Below are positions 1 to 7,271 of a stretch of 20,089 bases of DNA, piece by piece. A program made the translations under genes and the position numbers. Origin of the DNA: JAPEKQ01 sp964597945 (GTDB taxonomy: Bacteria; Joyebacterota; Joyebacteria; Joyebacterales; Joyebacteraceae); the NCBI GenBank assembly GCA_964597945.1, contig CAZRAD010000035.1:1-20089 (forward strand), given 5' to 3'. The notes beneath the pieces were generated by a model that saw nothing but the letters and a program-made list of their open reading frames with translations, ran no database searches and had not been told where the DNA came from. Position 1 is the first letter of the stretch; each line of letters starts with the position of its first letter.

Positions 1-70
1 TGGTAAGGCAGCGGTCTTGAAAACCGCCGGGCTCACGCCCTTGAGGGTTCGAGTCCCTCGCCCTCCGCCA
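1..70 (+). tRNA. tRNA-Ser(TGA), 5' end cut by window edge
   Basis: The anticodon stem-loop is intact, with loop CTTGAAA giving anticodon TGA. A short class II variable arm follows (GGGCTCACGCCC), then a T-arm with GGTTCGAGTCC, the 3' acceptor strand, and an encoded CCA at 68-70. The 5' acceptor strand and part of the D-arm lie before base 1. The class II arm and anticodon both point to serine. Confidence 0.9.
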
Positions 71-111
71 GAGCATCGGCGACAGGCGGAACCGCGAATA
101 CGCAATGACAC

Positions 112-201
<90 letters not shown>

Positions 202-209
202 GACATGAC

Positions 210-286
210 GCGCCCATAGCTCAATTGGATAGAGCACCTGACTACGGATCAGGAGGCTGGGGGTTCGAATCCTCCTGGGCGTACCA
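210..286 (+). tRNA. tRNA-Arg(ACG)
   Basis: A complete 77-nt class I tRNA. Acceptor GCGCCCA pairs with TGGGCGT, with one G-T wobble, followed by discriminator A and an encoded CCA. Anticodon loop CTACGGA gives ACG. In bacteria A34 of this tRNA is normally deaminated to inosine by TadA, and tadA is present in this window at 10591. It is the last tRNA of the cluster and is followed at once by a terminator hairpin. Confidence 0.95.
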
Positions 287-289
287 TGT

Positions 290-329
290 GAGCGCCCTCG
301 GTTCCATGACCCGGGGGCGCTCGTCTTTT
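290..329 (+). terminator. Rho-independent terminator after the tRNA cluster
   Basis: GAGCGCCC at 290-297 pairs perfectly with GGGCGCTC at 315-322, an 8-bp GC-rich stem. It is followed by GTCTTTT at 323-329. It lies 3 nt after tRNA-Arg(ACG), so it probably ends the tRNA transcript. The stretch from 330 to the next promoter at 544 holds no gene or RNA that I can support. Confidence 0.8.
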
Positions 330-543
330 GAGGTGCGCGGCTCCGGGACCGAGACGTCGTCTGAGAAACCGGAGCGGGGCCCTGGGCAGCAGGCTGGTCG
401 AGGCTGCGGCGAGTCGCCCGTCGATACGTGAATCTCCTCACACGTCCGGCCGCGCCGGGGTCACATTGTTGCAGCCGTAAGATGCCATCCTGTCGACCGT
501 TTGCATAAAGGAACGAACTTTGCAAGGTTAGGTACCGGCCCGC

Positions 544-572
544 TTGACTCCTCGAGCGTGCGCGCCTAGGAT
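544..572 (+). promoter_or_regulatory. Sigma-70-type promoter for the metallophosphoesterase/ATPase operon
   Basis: TTGACT at 544-549 and TAGGAT at 567-572 are separated by 17 bp, close to the housekeeping consensus. Transcription would start near 579, about 30 nt ahead of the GTG start at 611, whose ribosome site CGGAGG is at 601-606. Upstream, TTTGCA occurs twice (500-505 and 519-524), 19 bp apart; no role can be assigned. Confidence 0.7.
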
Positions 573-610
573 GTTGCGCGACCACGGCGTATGTCTCTTC
601 CGGAGGTTCC

Positions 611-1753
611 GTGCCGACGATTCTTCACACTGCTGACATCCATCTCGGCGCCCCGCTTGGCTGGCTGGGCGATCGGGCCTCGGATCAGCGGGATCAGCTC
701 CGACAGACCTTTCGCGCACTCATCGACATGACACGTGATGAGGACGCGGACTGCCTTCTCGTCGCGGGTGACCTCTTCGACAGCAACCGACCGCCCGCAT
801 CGTCGGTGCGGTTCGTCATGCGTGAACTCGCGAGGCTGTCGCAGGCTTCCGAGGCGCACGTGGTGCTCCTTCCGGGTTCGCACGATCACCTCGGCGAGGG
901 CTCTGTCTATGAGTGTTACGCGAGCGAGTTCGAGCAGATAGACCGAGTCTCGGTTCTCGGACTCGCCGGTGTGAGCACGGTGAGCATCCCCAGGGCAGGT
1001 CTCGCGATCCACGGCTCACCACCCACATCGAACCGTTCAAGCGAACACCAGATGCGTTCGCTTCATCCGGATCCGGAATCCAACTACAACATCGCGGTGC
1101 TTCACGGATCGGTCGACCTCGTCCCTGGTGCTCCCGACGATCACCCGATCTCGCGCGAGGAGCTTCGCGCGCCGGGCTGGTCGTATGTGGCTCTCGGACA
1201 CTGGCACTCGTGGAAACAGATCGATGGGGGCGATGCGCCGGCGGTCTATCCGGGCGCCCCGGAGATCGTCGCGCCGGATCAGGCTGGAGCAGGATACGTC
1301 GCGCGCGTGGCGCTGAGCCGTGACGGCACACAGGTGTCGCAGGTGGCCGTGGCCGCGCGACGGGTCGCAGAGACGACGATCGATGTGGCCGGGGCGCAGG
1401 ACACCATCGAGGTGGCGCGTCGCGTGCGGTCCGCAGTGCCGGCGGAGCCGGATACGATCCTGCGTATCGCGCTGACGGGCCTGATCCCGCTCGATTCGTC
1501 TTTCGACGCTCGGCTGCTTCTCGAAGAGCTCAAGGGTGACTATTTCCAGGTTCTTCCGCCGAAGCAGTCGTACCACATCCGTCTGACCGAGACGGACATG
1601 GATGCGCTTCCGGAGCGGCTGGTCATCGGACGTTACGTCCGTCTGATGCGCGATTCGATTGCGGACGCCGAGAGCGACGGTGAACGCGAGGAACTCGAGG
1701 CGGCGCTCCAGCTCGGTGTGGCCCTCCTGCAGGGGAAGGACGTGCTCTCGTGA
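611..1753 (+). CDS. SbcD/Mre11/YhaO-like metallophosphoesterase
   Basis: This 380-residue protein belongs to the calcineurin-like metallophosphoesterases used in DNA repair nucleases of the SbcD/Mre11 type. The dimetal motifs are in order: D9-x-H11 (TADIHLG), GDLFD with D54, PGSHDH at 88-93, LHG with H165, and GHWH with H197 and H199. The usual Asn of the third motif (GNHD) is Ser here. Past about residue 215 the capping and partner-binding region is poorly conserved. The GTG start at 611 has CGGAGG 4 nt before it. Its stop overlaps the next start (GTGA), so it is coupled to the SbcC/YhaN-like ATPase gene. The pair probably forms a nuclease-ATPase complex on DNA ends. Because the partner has a membrane hairpin rather than a zinc hook, YhaO is a better match than canonical SbcD, but this is inferred by eye. 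Confidence 0.88.
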   Translation: MPTILHTADIHLGAPLGWLGDRASDQRDQLRQTFRALIDMTRDEDADCLLVAGDLFDSNRPPASSVRFVMRELARLSQASEAHVVLLPGSHDHLGEGSVYECYASEFEQIDRVSVLGLAGVSTVSIPRAGLAIHGSPPTSNRSSEHQMRSLHPDPESNYNIAVLHGSVDLVPGAPDDHPISREELRAPGWSYVALGHWHSWKQIDGGDAPAVYPGAPEIVAPDQAGAGYVARVALSRDGTQVSQVAVAARRVAETTIDVAGAQDTIEVARRVRSAVPAEPDTILRIALTGLIPLDSSFDARLLLEELKGDYFQVLPPKQSYHIRLTETDMDALPERLVIGRYVRLMRDSIADAESDGEREELEAALQLGVALLQGKDVLS

Positions 1754-3861
1754 TCCTGAGCCGATTCAGACTCAAGCGCTTCAAGCGGTTCGACGATTTC
1801 GAGATCCGTCTGCGACGGGGTCTCAACCTGCTCGTGGGACCCAACGAGAGCGGCAAGAGCACGATCGTGGAGGCGCTTGGCATCTCCCTGTTCGTCGATC
1901 CGAGCACGAAGTCCAAGGCGATCCAGTCACTGGAGGCTTGGGGAAGCTCGGGCGGTATGGAACTGGAACTGGAGTTCGAGCACGGTGGCACCGAGTACAC
2001 GCTCGTCAAGAATTTCGGCGAGGGGCGGGCGGAGCTGACCGGCGGCGGCGAGACGCTGTCCGACCGCGACGTCGTGATGCACAGGATCGCTGACATGGTC
2101 GGCTTCGGGAGCCAGGAGGCCTTCGAATCCGTGGCGCTCGTCCGCCAGGGAGAGCTGGCCGCCTTCGACGGACAGTCCGGGAAGAACCGACGGGCGGAGC
2201 TCGTGCCGATGATCGAGCGGAAGATGACCAGCTCGAGTGGACGAGTCGACGCGGCGGCGGTCGTCAGCAACATCAACAAGGAGATCGCGGCGCTGAGAGT
2301 CGGGATGGAGCGACCGGCGAAGCGCCCGGGTCGACTGAAGGAGCTTCTGGACGAGCGCAGCTCTCTGGCGAAACGCGTGGCGGACGTAGGTCAGCGCTGG
2401 GGCATCGTGCTCTCGCGCCGTGCCGCACACGCACGGAGACGACAGGAGTGGTCATCGGCCAAGGAGGAACTCGACCGACTGGTTCGGATCGTGCGTGAGC
2501 AGGAGGCGCTCTTCGAGATCACGGCGGATCTCGAGCGAGTCGAAGGCGAGCTTTCGCGTGCGGAGGCCACGATCGGTCGCGTTCGACAGCTTCGATCCGA
2601 CCACGCGGATGCCCTCGGTGAGAAGGACAGCATCTCCGAGGCGGATGCGGAGAGGGTCAGGTCGACTCAGGGCGAGCTGGAGGCAACCGAGCGGTTGATC
2701 GCGGACTTCCGCGAGGAATCGACGATCCCGGCGGACGCTACCAGCTCGAGAACCGGGTTGCTCGCATTCATCGCCGGAGCGATCGCGGTCGTCGGTATAA
2801 CCGTCACGCTGCTTCTCTTCAGCGGTGCGGTCCCTCAGACGATATCGGGCCTGGTCGCAGCCGGATCAGCGGTGGCGTTCTTTATCTTGTTCAGACGTTT
2901 CGGAGTATTGCGTGAGTACGAGCGCGACCTGGCCAACCTGACGCGCGAGCGCGGGAAGCGGGAACTGGCTCTGCAGGCTGCGTTGATGCAGGTCGGGGTT
3001 CCGAGCTTCGCGGAGTTCTCGCGTCTCTATGAGGATCAGGACAAGCGATGGCAGCGGGCGGAGATCGCGCGCGCCCAGTTGGCCGAGGTCTGTGAGTCTC
3101 AGGAACCTGAAGCGTTTGAACAGGAGCTCCAGACACGCGCCGTGACTCTCGGTCGGCGTCGCGGAGAACTGAACGCGGCTCTCGCGGAGAGCGGCGGCAC
3201 AGGCACGGCCCTGCCGCCGGCCGAGGTACTGAAGCTCCGCGACGAGCTTGAGACGAAGCGGGAGCACGAGAAGTCGCTCCGTGAGACGCTGGCGCGGGAC
3301 GAGGTGCGGCTCGAGCACGACGAGGAGGGGGAAAGCCTCCCGGATCTGGAGGCGCGTCTTGAGACGGTCGACCAGGAGACGCGTGCGATCGAACGTCGGC
3401 TGGCCGTCATGGGGCGGGCATCAGCAGGTCTGGAACAGGCGCTCTCGTCGACGAAGGAGGAGGCGGCGGAGGTGCTCGCACCGATCGTGACGCGTGTTCT
3501 GTCGCGCATCACGGCCGGCCGTTATGCGCAGGTCACGGTGAGCCGCGATCTCGCCGTCGCTGTCGATAACCCGAGCGACCGACCCGGCGCGCCGCCGAAC
3601 GTGCTGCAGGGCGACCTGAGCACGGGGACCGTCGATCAGCTCTATCTCGCGACCCGCTACGCGCTGCTGGAGTTCCTCTCGGATGTCGAGGGTGCCCCCT
3701 TCATTCTCGATGACGTGTTCGTCAATTTCGACCCGGAGAGACGCATCCGTGCCCTCGAGCTGCTGCGAGAGTTCTCCGACGAGCGTCAGGTCATAGCCTG
3801 CATGTGCGAGGACCACGGCGCCGAGGAACCCGTCAATCTGATCACTCTGAGCGCCATCTGA
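1750..3861 (+). CDS. SbcC/Rad50/YhaN-like ATPase with central membrane hairpin
   Basis: This 703-residue protein has the split ATPase head of the SbcC/Rad50/YhaN family. The N-terminal lobe carries Walker A (GPNESGKST, 30-38) and a Q-loop (VRQGEL near 134). Two charged, heptad-rich coiled coils occupy about 190-325 and 385-560. The C-terminal lobe has a signature-like LSTGTVDQLYLA and Walker B FILDDVFVNFD. At 705 or so residues it is shorter than typical SbcC (about 1,000) and there is no CxxC zinc hook between the coils. In its place are two hydrophobic segments near 335-358 and 364-382, a likely membrane hairpin, as in YhaN-type proteins. The GTG start overlaps the upstream stop. It should work with the metallophosphoesterase as an ATP-driven DNA-processing complex, possibly membrane-tethered. 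The 154-nt gap after it shows no clear terminator. Confidence 0.88.
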   Translation: MILSRFRLKRFKRFDDFEIRLRRGLNLLVGPNESGKSTIVEALGISLFVDPSTKSKAIQSLEAWGSSGGMELELEFEHGGTEYTLVKNFGEGRAELTGGGETLSDRDVVMHRIADMVGFGSQEAFESVALVRQGELAAFDGQSGKNRRAELVPMIERKMTSSSGRVDAAAVVSNINKEIAALRVGMERPAKRPGRLKELLDERSSLAKRVADVGQRWGIVLSRRAAHARRRQEWSSAKEELDRLVRIVREQEALFEITADLERVEGELSRAEATIGRVRQLRSDHADALGEKDSISEADAERVRSTQGELEATERLIADFREESTIPADATSSRTGLLAFIAGAIAVVGITVTLLLFSGAVPQTISGLVAAGSAVAFFILFRRFGVLREYERDLANLTRERGKRELALQAALMQVGVPSFAEFSRLYEDQDKRWQRAEIARAQLAEVCESQEPEAFEQELQTRAVTLGRRRGELNAALAESGGTGTALPPAEVLKLRDELETKREHEKSLRETLARDEVRLEHDEEGESLPDLEARLETVDQETRAIERRLAVMGRASAGLEQALSSTKEEAAEVLAPIVTRVLSRITAGRYAQVTVSRDLAVAVDNPSDRPGAPPNVLQGDLSTGTVDQLYLATRYALLEFLSDVEGAPFILDDVFVNFDPERRIRALELLREFSDERQVIACMCEDHGAEEPVNLITLSAI

Positions 3862-4015
3862 ACGTCCTCCGAGAACCCACCGACCTCACCTGCTCACATC
3901 CTACCGACTCCTGAGTCCGTTCTTCGAGGGGGGGGATCCGACTTGCGCGTTCGGCGCACGCGTGCGACCATCGGCGTGAAGAGTCTCTCGAGATACGATC
4001 GGGGTGCGAGGCATC

Positions 4016-5470
4016 ATGTTCACGTCACGTTGTCCTCACTGCGGCGGCAGAACCGAACCGTCTTCCGAGACCTGGGAGTCCGGCGGGCGCCTGTTCCATG
4101 CGGACCGATGCGTCTCGTGCGGCCGGGACACGGTCCTGGAGTCGACGTGGCCGGGATCGCGTCCTCCATCCGCGTCCGTCTCCGGCCGACGGGGGATGAT
4201 GGCCGCACTCTGGAGCGGCGCCGCTCTGGCGGTCCTCTGGACCATCCTCCGGGTCATCGACTACAGCAGTCGAGCGGCCGTCTACGGCCGGGTGGCGGAT
4301 GCCCTTGAGGCATTCAGGTCGCCGCTATGGATCGGGCTGATCACGCTGCTCACGACGGTGCTCGTGCTGCGGAGTCGCCGGCGCCGAGTGGCCGGCGTGG
4401 AGGGGCTCCTGGTCGAGCACATCGAGCTCCGCGTGCGCGGGAACGATGGTCTGACCGTGGCGGTGGCCGAGGGTCACAACGCGGTCGGACAGGAGCACGA
4501 ACTCAGACGGGACGCGGCTCGTGAGGTGAGTATCCTCGATGATTTCGTTCGACTCGGGCGGCGTGGGTCGCGCGGCGGCCACCAGGCTACGACGGAGGCC
4601 TCCGGCGCGGAGACTCGCCGGAAGCTCCTCGCGATCGGGCGTGAGCTGGGCGAGCTGATGGGCGCGGGGACGGCTCCCTCACGGGCGATCCTCGACTCCC
4701 GTGCATCCCACATGCTGCTGCGCGTCCCCGCGGAGCTCGCAGGCCTTCCATGGGAACTGGCCGTTCTCCGGGAAGGGAGCGGGCCGCTCTGGCAGCTCTT
4801 CGCGATGTCGCGGCAGGCGGTCGTATCCGTCTCCGCTGTACGGGGAACGCACGAGGTTCGGCTGCCACTCCGTATTCTTCTTCTGGCGGATCTGGAGAGT
4901 GACACGCCGGGACGGGGGCTGCCCGAGGCATCCCGCGAGGCGGCCGAGATCATGGAGATCGGAGCACAGCGTCCCGACGTGTTTCGCATCGTGCGAAGAA
5001 CGCCGCGGACCCCGGCGGAACTCGGTGACCTTCTGGACGAGGGATTCGACATCATCCACTTCGCGGGTCACGGCGCTCGTTCGCAGAACGGAGCGGCCGC
5101 CTGGTCGCTTCCGGGAGGCACGGCCGCACCAGCGGAACTCCGAGCCACACCGAACCCGCCCGTGCTCGTATTCTCAAACGCATGTGTGCCGACCGCCCGC
5201 GAAGGCGGCATGGGGAGCGCACTCGCTGAGGCCTTTCTCAGCTGGGGCGCCGGCGCGTATGTTGGTCCGTTCTGGGATCTGAGCGATCGGGGCGGTGCGG
5301 TGTTCGCTCGAGCCTTCTATCGCGCGATAGCCGATGGAGCCACGCTCGGTGTTGCGATGCAGGCGGCGCGAACCGCCTCCTCGGCCGAGAGTTCGGTGAC
5401 ATGGGCAGGATACGTGCTCTACGGTGACCCCACGACGGCCCCGGCGCGCGCCGCTGCGAGGCGTCGCTAG
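4016..5470 (+). CDS. Membrane-anchored zinc-ribbon CHAT-domain (caspase-like) putative protease
   Basis: Counting from ATG 4016 the protein has 484 residues. It starts with a zinc ribbon (CPHC at 6-9, CVSC at 32-35), then two hydrophobic segments near 61-81 and 104-119, with RSRRRR just after the second. By the positive-inside rule both ends face the cytoplasm. From about 225 it is a CHAT domain: GLPWELA at 243-249, HFAGHG with the catalytic His at 352, SNAC with the catalytic Cys at 390, and a final GYVLYGDP. CHAT proteins are clan CD cysteine peptidases. No TPR or other sensor repeat is present, so the signal may enter through the ribbon or membrane part. An in-frame GTG at 4004 would add four residues; ATG is preferred because GAGG (4008-4011) precedes it. 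Sigma and putative anti-sigma genes follow on the same strand, suggesting a regulatory role. Substrate unknown. Confidence 0.88.
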   Translation: MFTSRCPHCGGRTEPSSETWESGGRLFHADRCVSCGRDTVLESTWPGSRPPSASVSGRRGMMAALWSGAALAVLWTILRVIDYSSRAAVYGRVADALEAFRSPLWIGLITLLTTVLVLRSRRRRVAGVEGLLVEHIELRVRGNDGLTVAVAEGHNAVGQEHELRRDAAREVSILDDFVRLGRRGSRGGHQATTEASGAETRRKLLAIGRELGELMGAGTAPSRAILDSRASHMLLRVPAELAGLPWELAVLREGSGPLWQLFAMSRQAVVSVSAVRGTHEVRLPLRILLLADLESDTPGRGLPEASREAAEIMEIGAQRPDVFRIVRRTPRTPAELGDLLDEGFDIIHFAGHGARSQNGAAAWSLPGGTAAPAELRATPNPPVLVFSNACVPTAREGGMGSALAEAFLSWGAGAYVGPFWDLSDRGGAVFARAFYRAIADGATLGVAMQAARTASSAESSVTWAGYVLYGDPTTAPARAAARRR

Positions 5471-5539
5471 TCCCCGAAACAAAGACGATCGGGAGACGGG
5501 AGCCGCGAAGAGAGAGGCGAACGCGCGCGTCAGACGTGT

Positions 5540-6178
5540 ATGACAAGGACGGCCTGTTTGACCGGAAGCAGCGAACGCGACCTGCGCGCGAGGAAACTCG
5601 TGGACCGGCTTGTCGGAGGGGACGAGGCGGCCTGGGAGGAGTTCGTGACGCGGTATCGGCGCCTGATCTTCAGCGCCATCCACCGCGTGAACGAGCGCTA
5701 TGCGGCCGGATGGGACGGGGTCCAGATGGAGGAGCTCTTCTCCGATGCGCTCTACAAGCTCCTGCGCCACGATGCGCGCTCGCTGGCGTCCTGGGAGGGC
5801 CGCTGCCGTCTCGAGACCTGGATATATCGGATCGTCAGAAACGTCTGCATCGACAGGCTCCGACGTGTCACGAGACGCGGCGAGGTGCACGAAGTGGACG
5901 AAGAGCGTCCGGACCCGACGCGTCAGGAGAGCGGTGCGAGGGAGAGCGAGGAGATCATCGATCTCCGACTGACGCTCGAGCAGGCGATCGACGAGGTTCT
6001 TGATCCGAGGGAGGCTCTGGCTGTGAGGCTGATCTACTTCGAGGGACACACGTACCGCGACGTGGCCGATGCGATCGAGATGACGGTCGGTGCGGTCAGC
6101 GGGATGGTCTACCGCGCCCTGTCGAAGCTCCGCGCCGTCGGAGGGATCGCTCGCGAGATGCAGGAGGGAATCAGGTGA
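5540..6178 (+). CDS. ECF-type RNA polymerase sigma factor
   Basis: This 212-residue protein has the two-domain layout of extracytoplasmic-function sigma factors. Region 2 spans about 28-112, including FSDALYKLL and the -10-recognising WIYRIVRNVCIDRLRR. Region 4 spans about 148-200, with a helix-turn-helix around YRDVADAIEMTVGAVSGMVYRAL. An acidic linker of about 25 residues joins them. It would direct core polymerase to its own promoter class. ATG 5540 has only a distant AGAGAGG; a TTG at 5558 with AAGGA 8 nt upstream is an alternative start. It lies 69 nt after the CHAT gene. It overlaps the next gene by GTGA, with that gene's AGGAGGG inside it, the usual coupling of a sigma gene to its anti-sigma gene. 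No convincing self-regulated ECF promoter was found by eye. Confidence 0.92.
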   Translation: MTRTACLTGSSERDLRARKLVDRLVGGDEAAWEEFVTRYRRLIFSAIHRVNERYAAGWDGVQMEELFSDALYKLLRHDARSLASWEGRCRLETWIYRIVRNVCIDRLRRVTRRGEVHEVDEERPDPTRQESGARESEEIIDLRLTLEQAIDEVLDPREALAVRLIYFEGHTYRDVADAIEMTVGAVSGMVYRALSKLRAVGGIAREMQEGIR

Positions 6179-7065
6179 CCGATCACTGTCCGGATGGAGC
6201 CCTGCTGCTGGCACTGGCGGAGGGTCGTGCAGCACCCGACGACGCTCGCCGGCTCAGGGAACACACCACCGAGTGCCCCGCATGCGCCGCCGAGATGCTT
6301 GCTCTCGGGCGGCTCGTTGCGGCGCTGCGGTCGGCATCCACCGTCGACGGTCGGATCGAGGATGCCGCTCGCACGGGCTGCACCGGCGGCGATGGGTCGT
6401 GCGGTCATGGATACGACGCAGGAGCATTCCTGGATGGGGCGCTGGATCCGGCCGAGCGTCTGGCGTTCGAGAGACATGCGACGCACTGTGCGATCTGTAG
6501 AGACGAACTCTCCGGTCTCATGACGGCTCGCCGTAACGACGCCCCACTGGGGAATGACGACGTCGTGGCCGCGACGCTCGCGAAGCTGCGAAGCGAGCGG
6601 AGCCGCGTTCTGTTCCGACTCGCCGATGGAGCGCTGAGGTTCGTCGGGGGATCGATCGAATCCGCGGCCAACTTCGCAGCGCTGACGGGCTTCGATGCCC
6701 GCCAGCCCGCGCTCGCCGGTGTGCGGTCCGATGAGGCGCCGGTAACGCTGCACTGGGAGAGCGACGGTGGCTACTCCTTCGACTGCGAGGTGACGGGCTG
6801 TTCGAGCGGCTCCGAGCTCATAGGGCGCGTGCTCCACGATGACCAGCCGGCCCTCGACATGTCGGTGGCACTACGCGGTGCGAGCGTCTCCCACGGGCCG
6901 GAGTCCGTCGACCTCGATGGTCGGTTCGGGCCCTGGCATCTGGAGCCGGGCACGTCCGAACTCAGGTTCGAAGCGCTTCGCCTGCCCGACGGCCGGCTGA
7001 CGATCACCATCGACATCGAGCACGATGCAGGGACACGTGAGGATGAGGACCGACTCGGGGCATGA
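6175..7065 (+). CDS. Putative anti-sigma factor with two ZAS zinc modules
   Basis: This 296-residue protein begins with two anti-sigma zinc-finger (ZAS) patterns. The first is H4-x25-H30-x3-C34-x2-C37 (HTTECPAC). The second is H78-x22-H101-x3-C105-x2-C108 (HATHCAIC), and extra cysteines lie between (C69, C76). In known ZAS proteins this fold binds the sigma factor and blocks polymerase binding. No strongly hydrophobic membrane segment is visible, so it looks soluble. The C-terminal part (about 140-290) is acidic, rich in Gly, Ser and beta-branched residues, and looks beta-structured; I do not recognise it. The GTG start overlaps the sigma stop and has AGGAGGG 6 nt upstream. The gene order makes the preceding sigma factor the likely partner, and the upstream CHAT protein a candidate protease for it. 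Partner and protease are inference. Confidence 0.8.
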   Translation: MTDHCPDGALLLALAEGRAAPDDARRLREHTTECPACAAEMLALGRLVAALRSASTVDGRIEDAARTGCTGGDGSCGHGYDAGAFLDGALDPAERLAFERHATHCAICRDELSGLMTARRNDAPLGNDDVVAATLAKLRSERSRVLFRLADGALRFVGGSIESAANFAALTGFDARQPALAGVRSDEAPVTLHWESDGGYSFDCEVTGCSSGSELIGRVLHDDQPALDMSVALRGASVSHGPESVDLDGRFGPWHLEPGTSELRFEALRLPDGRLTITIDIEHDAGTREDEDRLGA

Positions 7066-7150
7066 TCCCCGCGTCGCGCCGGTACGCCCACATCACTGGA
7101 AATCCCCCAAGAAACCGCATGCCATTGCCTCTTCGGCCCGTCCGACCCGT

Positions 7151-7183
7151 ATGAACGAGCCCCGTTCATGGTGTTCCACCATG
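7151..7183. repeat. Two overlapping inverted repeats upstream of the sigma-54 promoter
   Basis: ATGAACG (7151-7157) pairs perfectly with CGTTCAT (7163-7169) across 5 nt. CATGGTG (7167-7173) pairs perfectly with CACCATG (7177-7183) across 3 nt. The two share CAT at 7167-7169, so both stems cannot form at once in RNA. The second repeat overlaps the first two bases of the -24 element. They lie upstream of the expected transcript start, which favours protein-binding sites over an RNA switch. The rest of 7066-7150 shows nothing else. Confidence 0.6.
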
Positions 7184-7197
7184 GCACACCACTTGCA
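7182..7197 (+). promoter_or_regulatory. Sigma-54 (RpoN) -24/-12 promoter
   Basis: TGGCAC at 7182-7187 and TTGCA at 7193-7197 match the sigma-54 consensus, with the invariant GG (7183-7184) and GC (7195-7196) exactly 10 nt apart. Transcription would start near 7208, giving a leader of about 63 nt before ATG 7272 of the histidine kinase gene. Sigma-54 promoters need an AAA+ enhancer-binding activator; none is encoded in this window. Confidence 0.8.
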
Positions 7198-7271
7198 CTT
7201 ACGTGTCCCCAGACGGTGAGGCGGAGGCGGCAAGGTGACGGCCAGAGCGGGTGCGACCGCGCGGGGGGTCC

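Noticed and set aside
225..431. Open frame across tRNA-Arg
   Set aside because: It covers a complete tRNA gene and a terminator and has no recognisable protein character.
566..3816. Several long minus-strand open frames opposite the nuclease/ATPase genes
   Set aside because: They are rich in Arg, Ser and Pro, lack ribosome sites and motifs, and mirror GC-rich codon use of the real genes.
3971..3999. Promoter for the CHAT gene using TACGAT at 3994-3999
   Set aside because: No acceptable -35 lies at 16-18 bp, and ECF or sigma-54 patterns were not clear either.
4016..7065. Type III-E CRISPR-like system suggested by CHAT plus sigma factor
   Set aside because: No CRISPR repeats, no cas genes and no TPR part in the CHAT protein were seen. 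Only the protease-sigma logic is similar.
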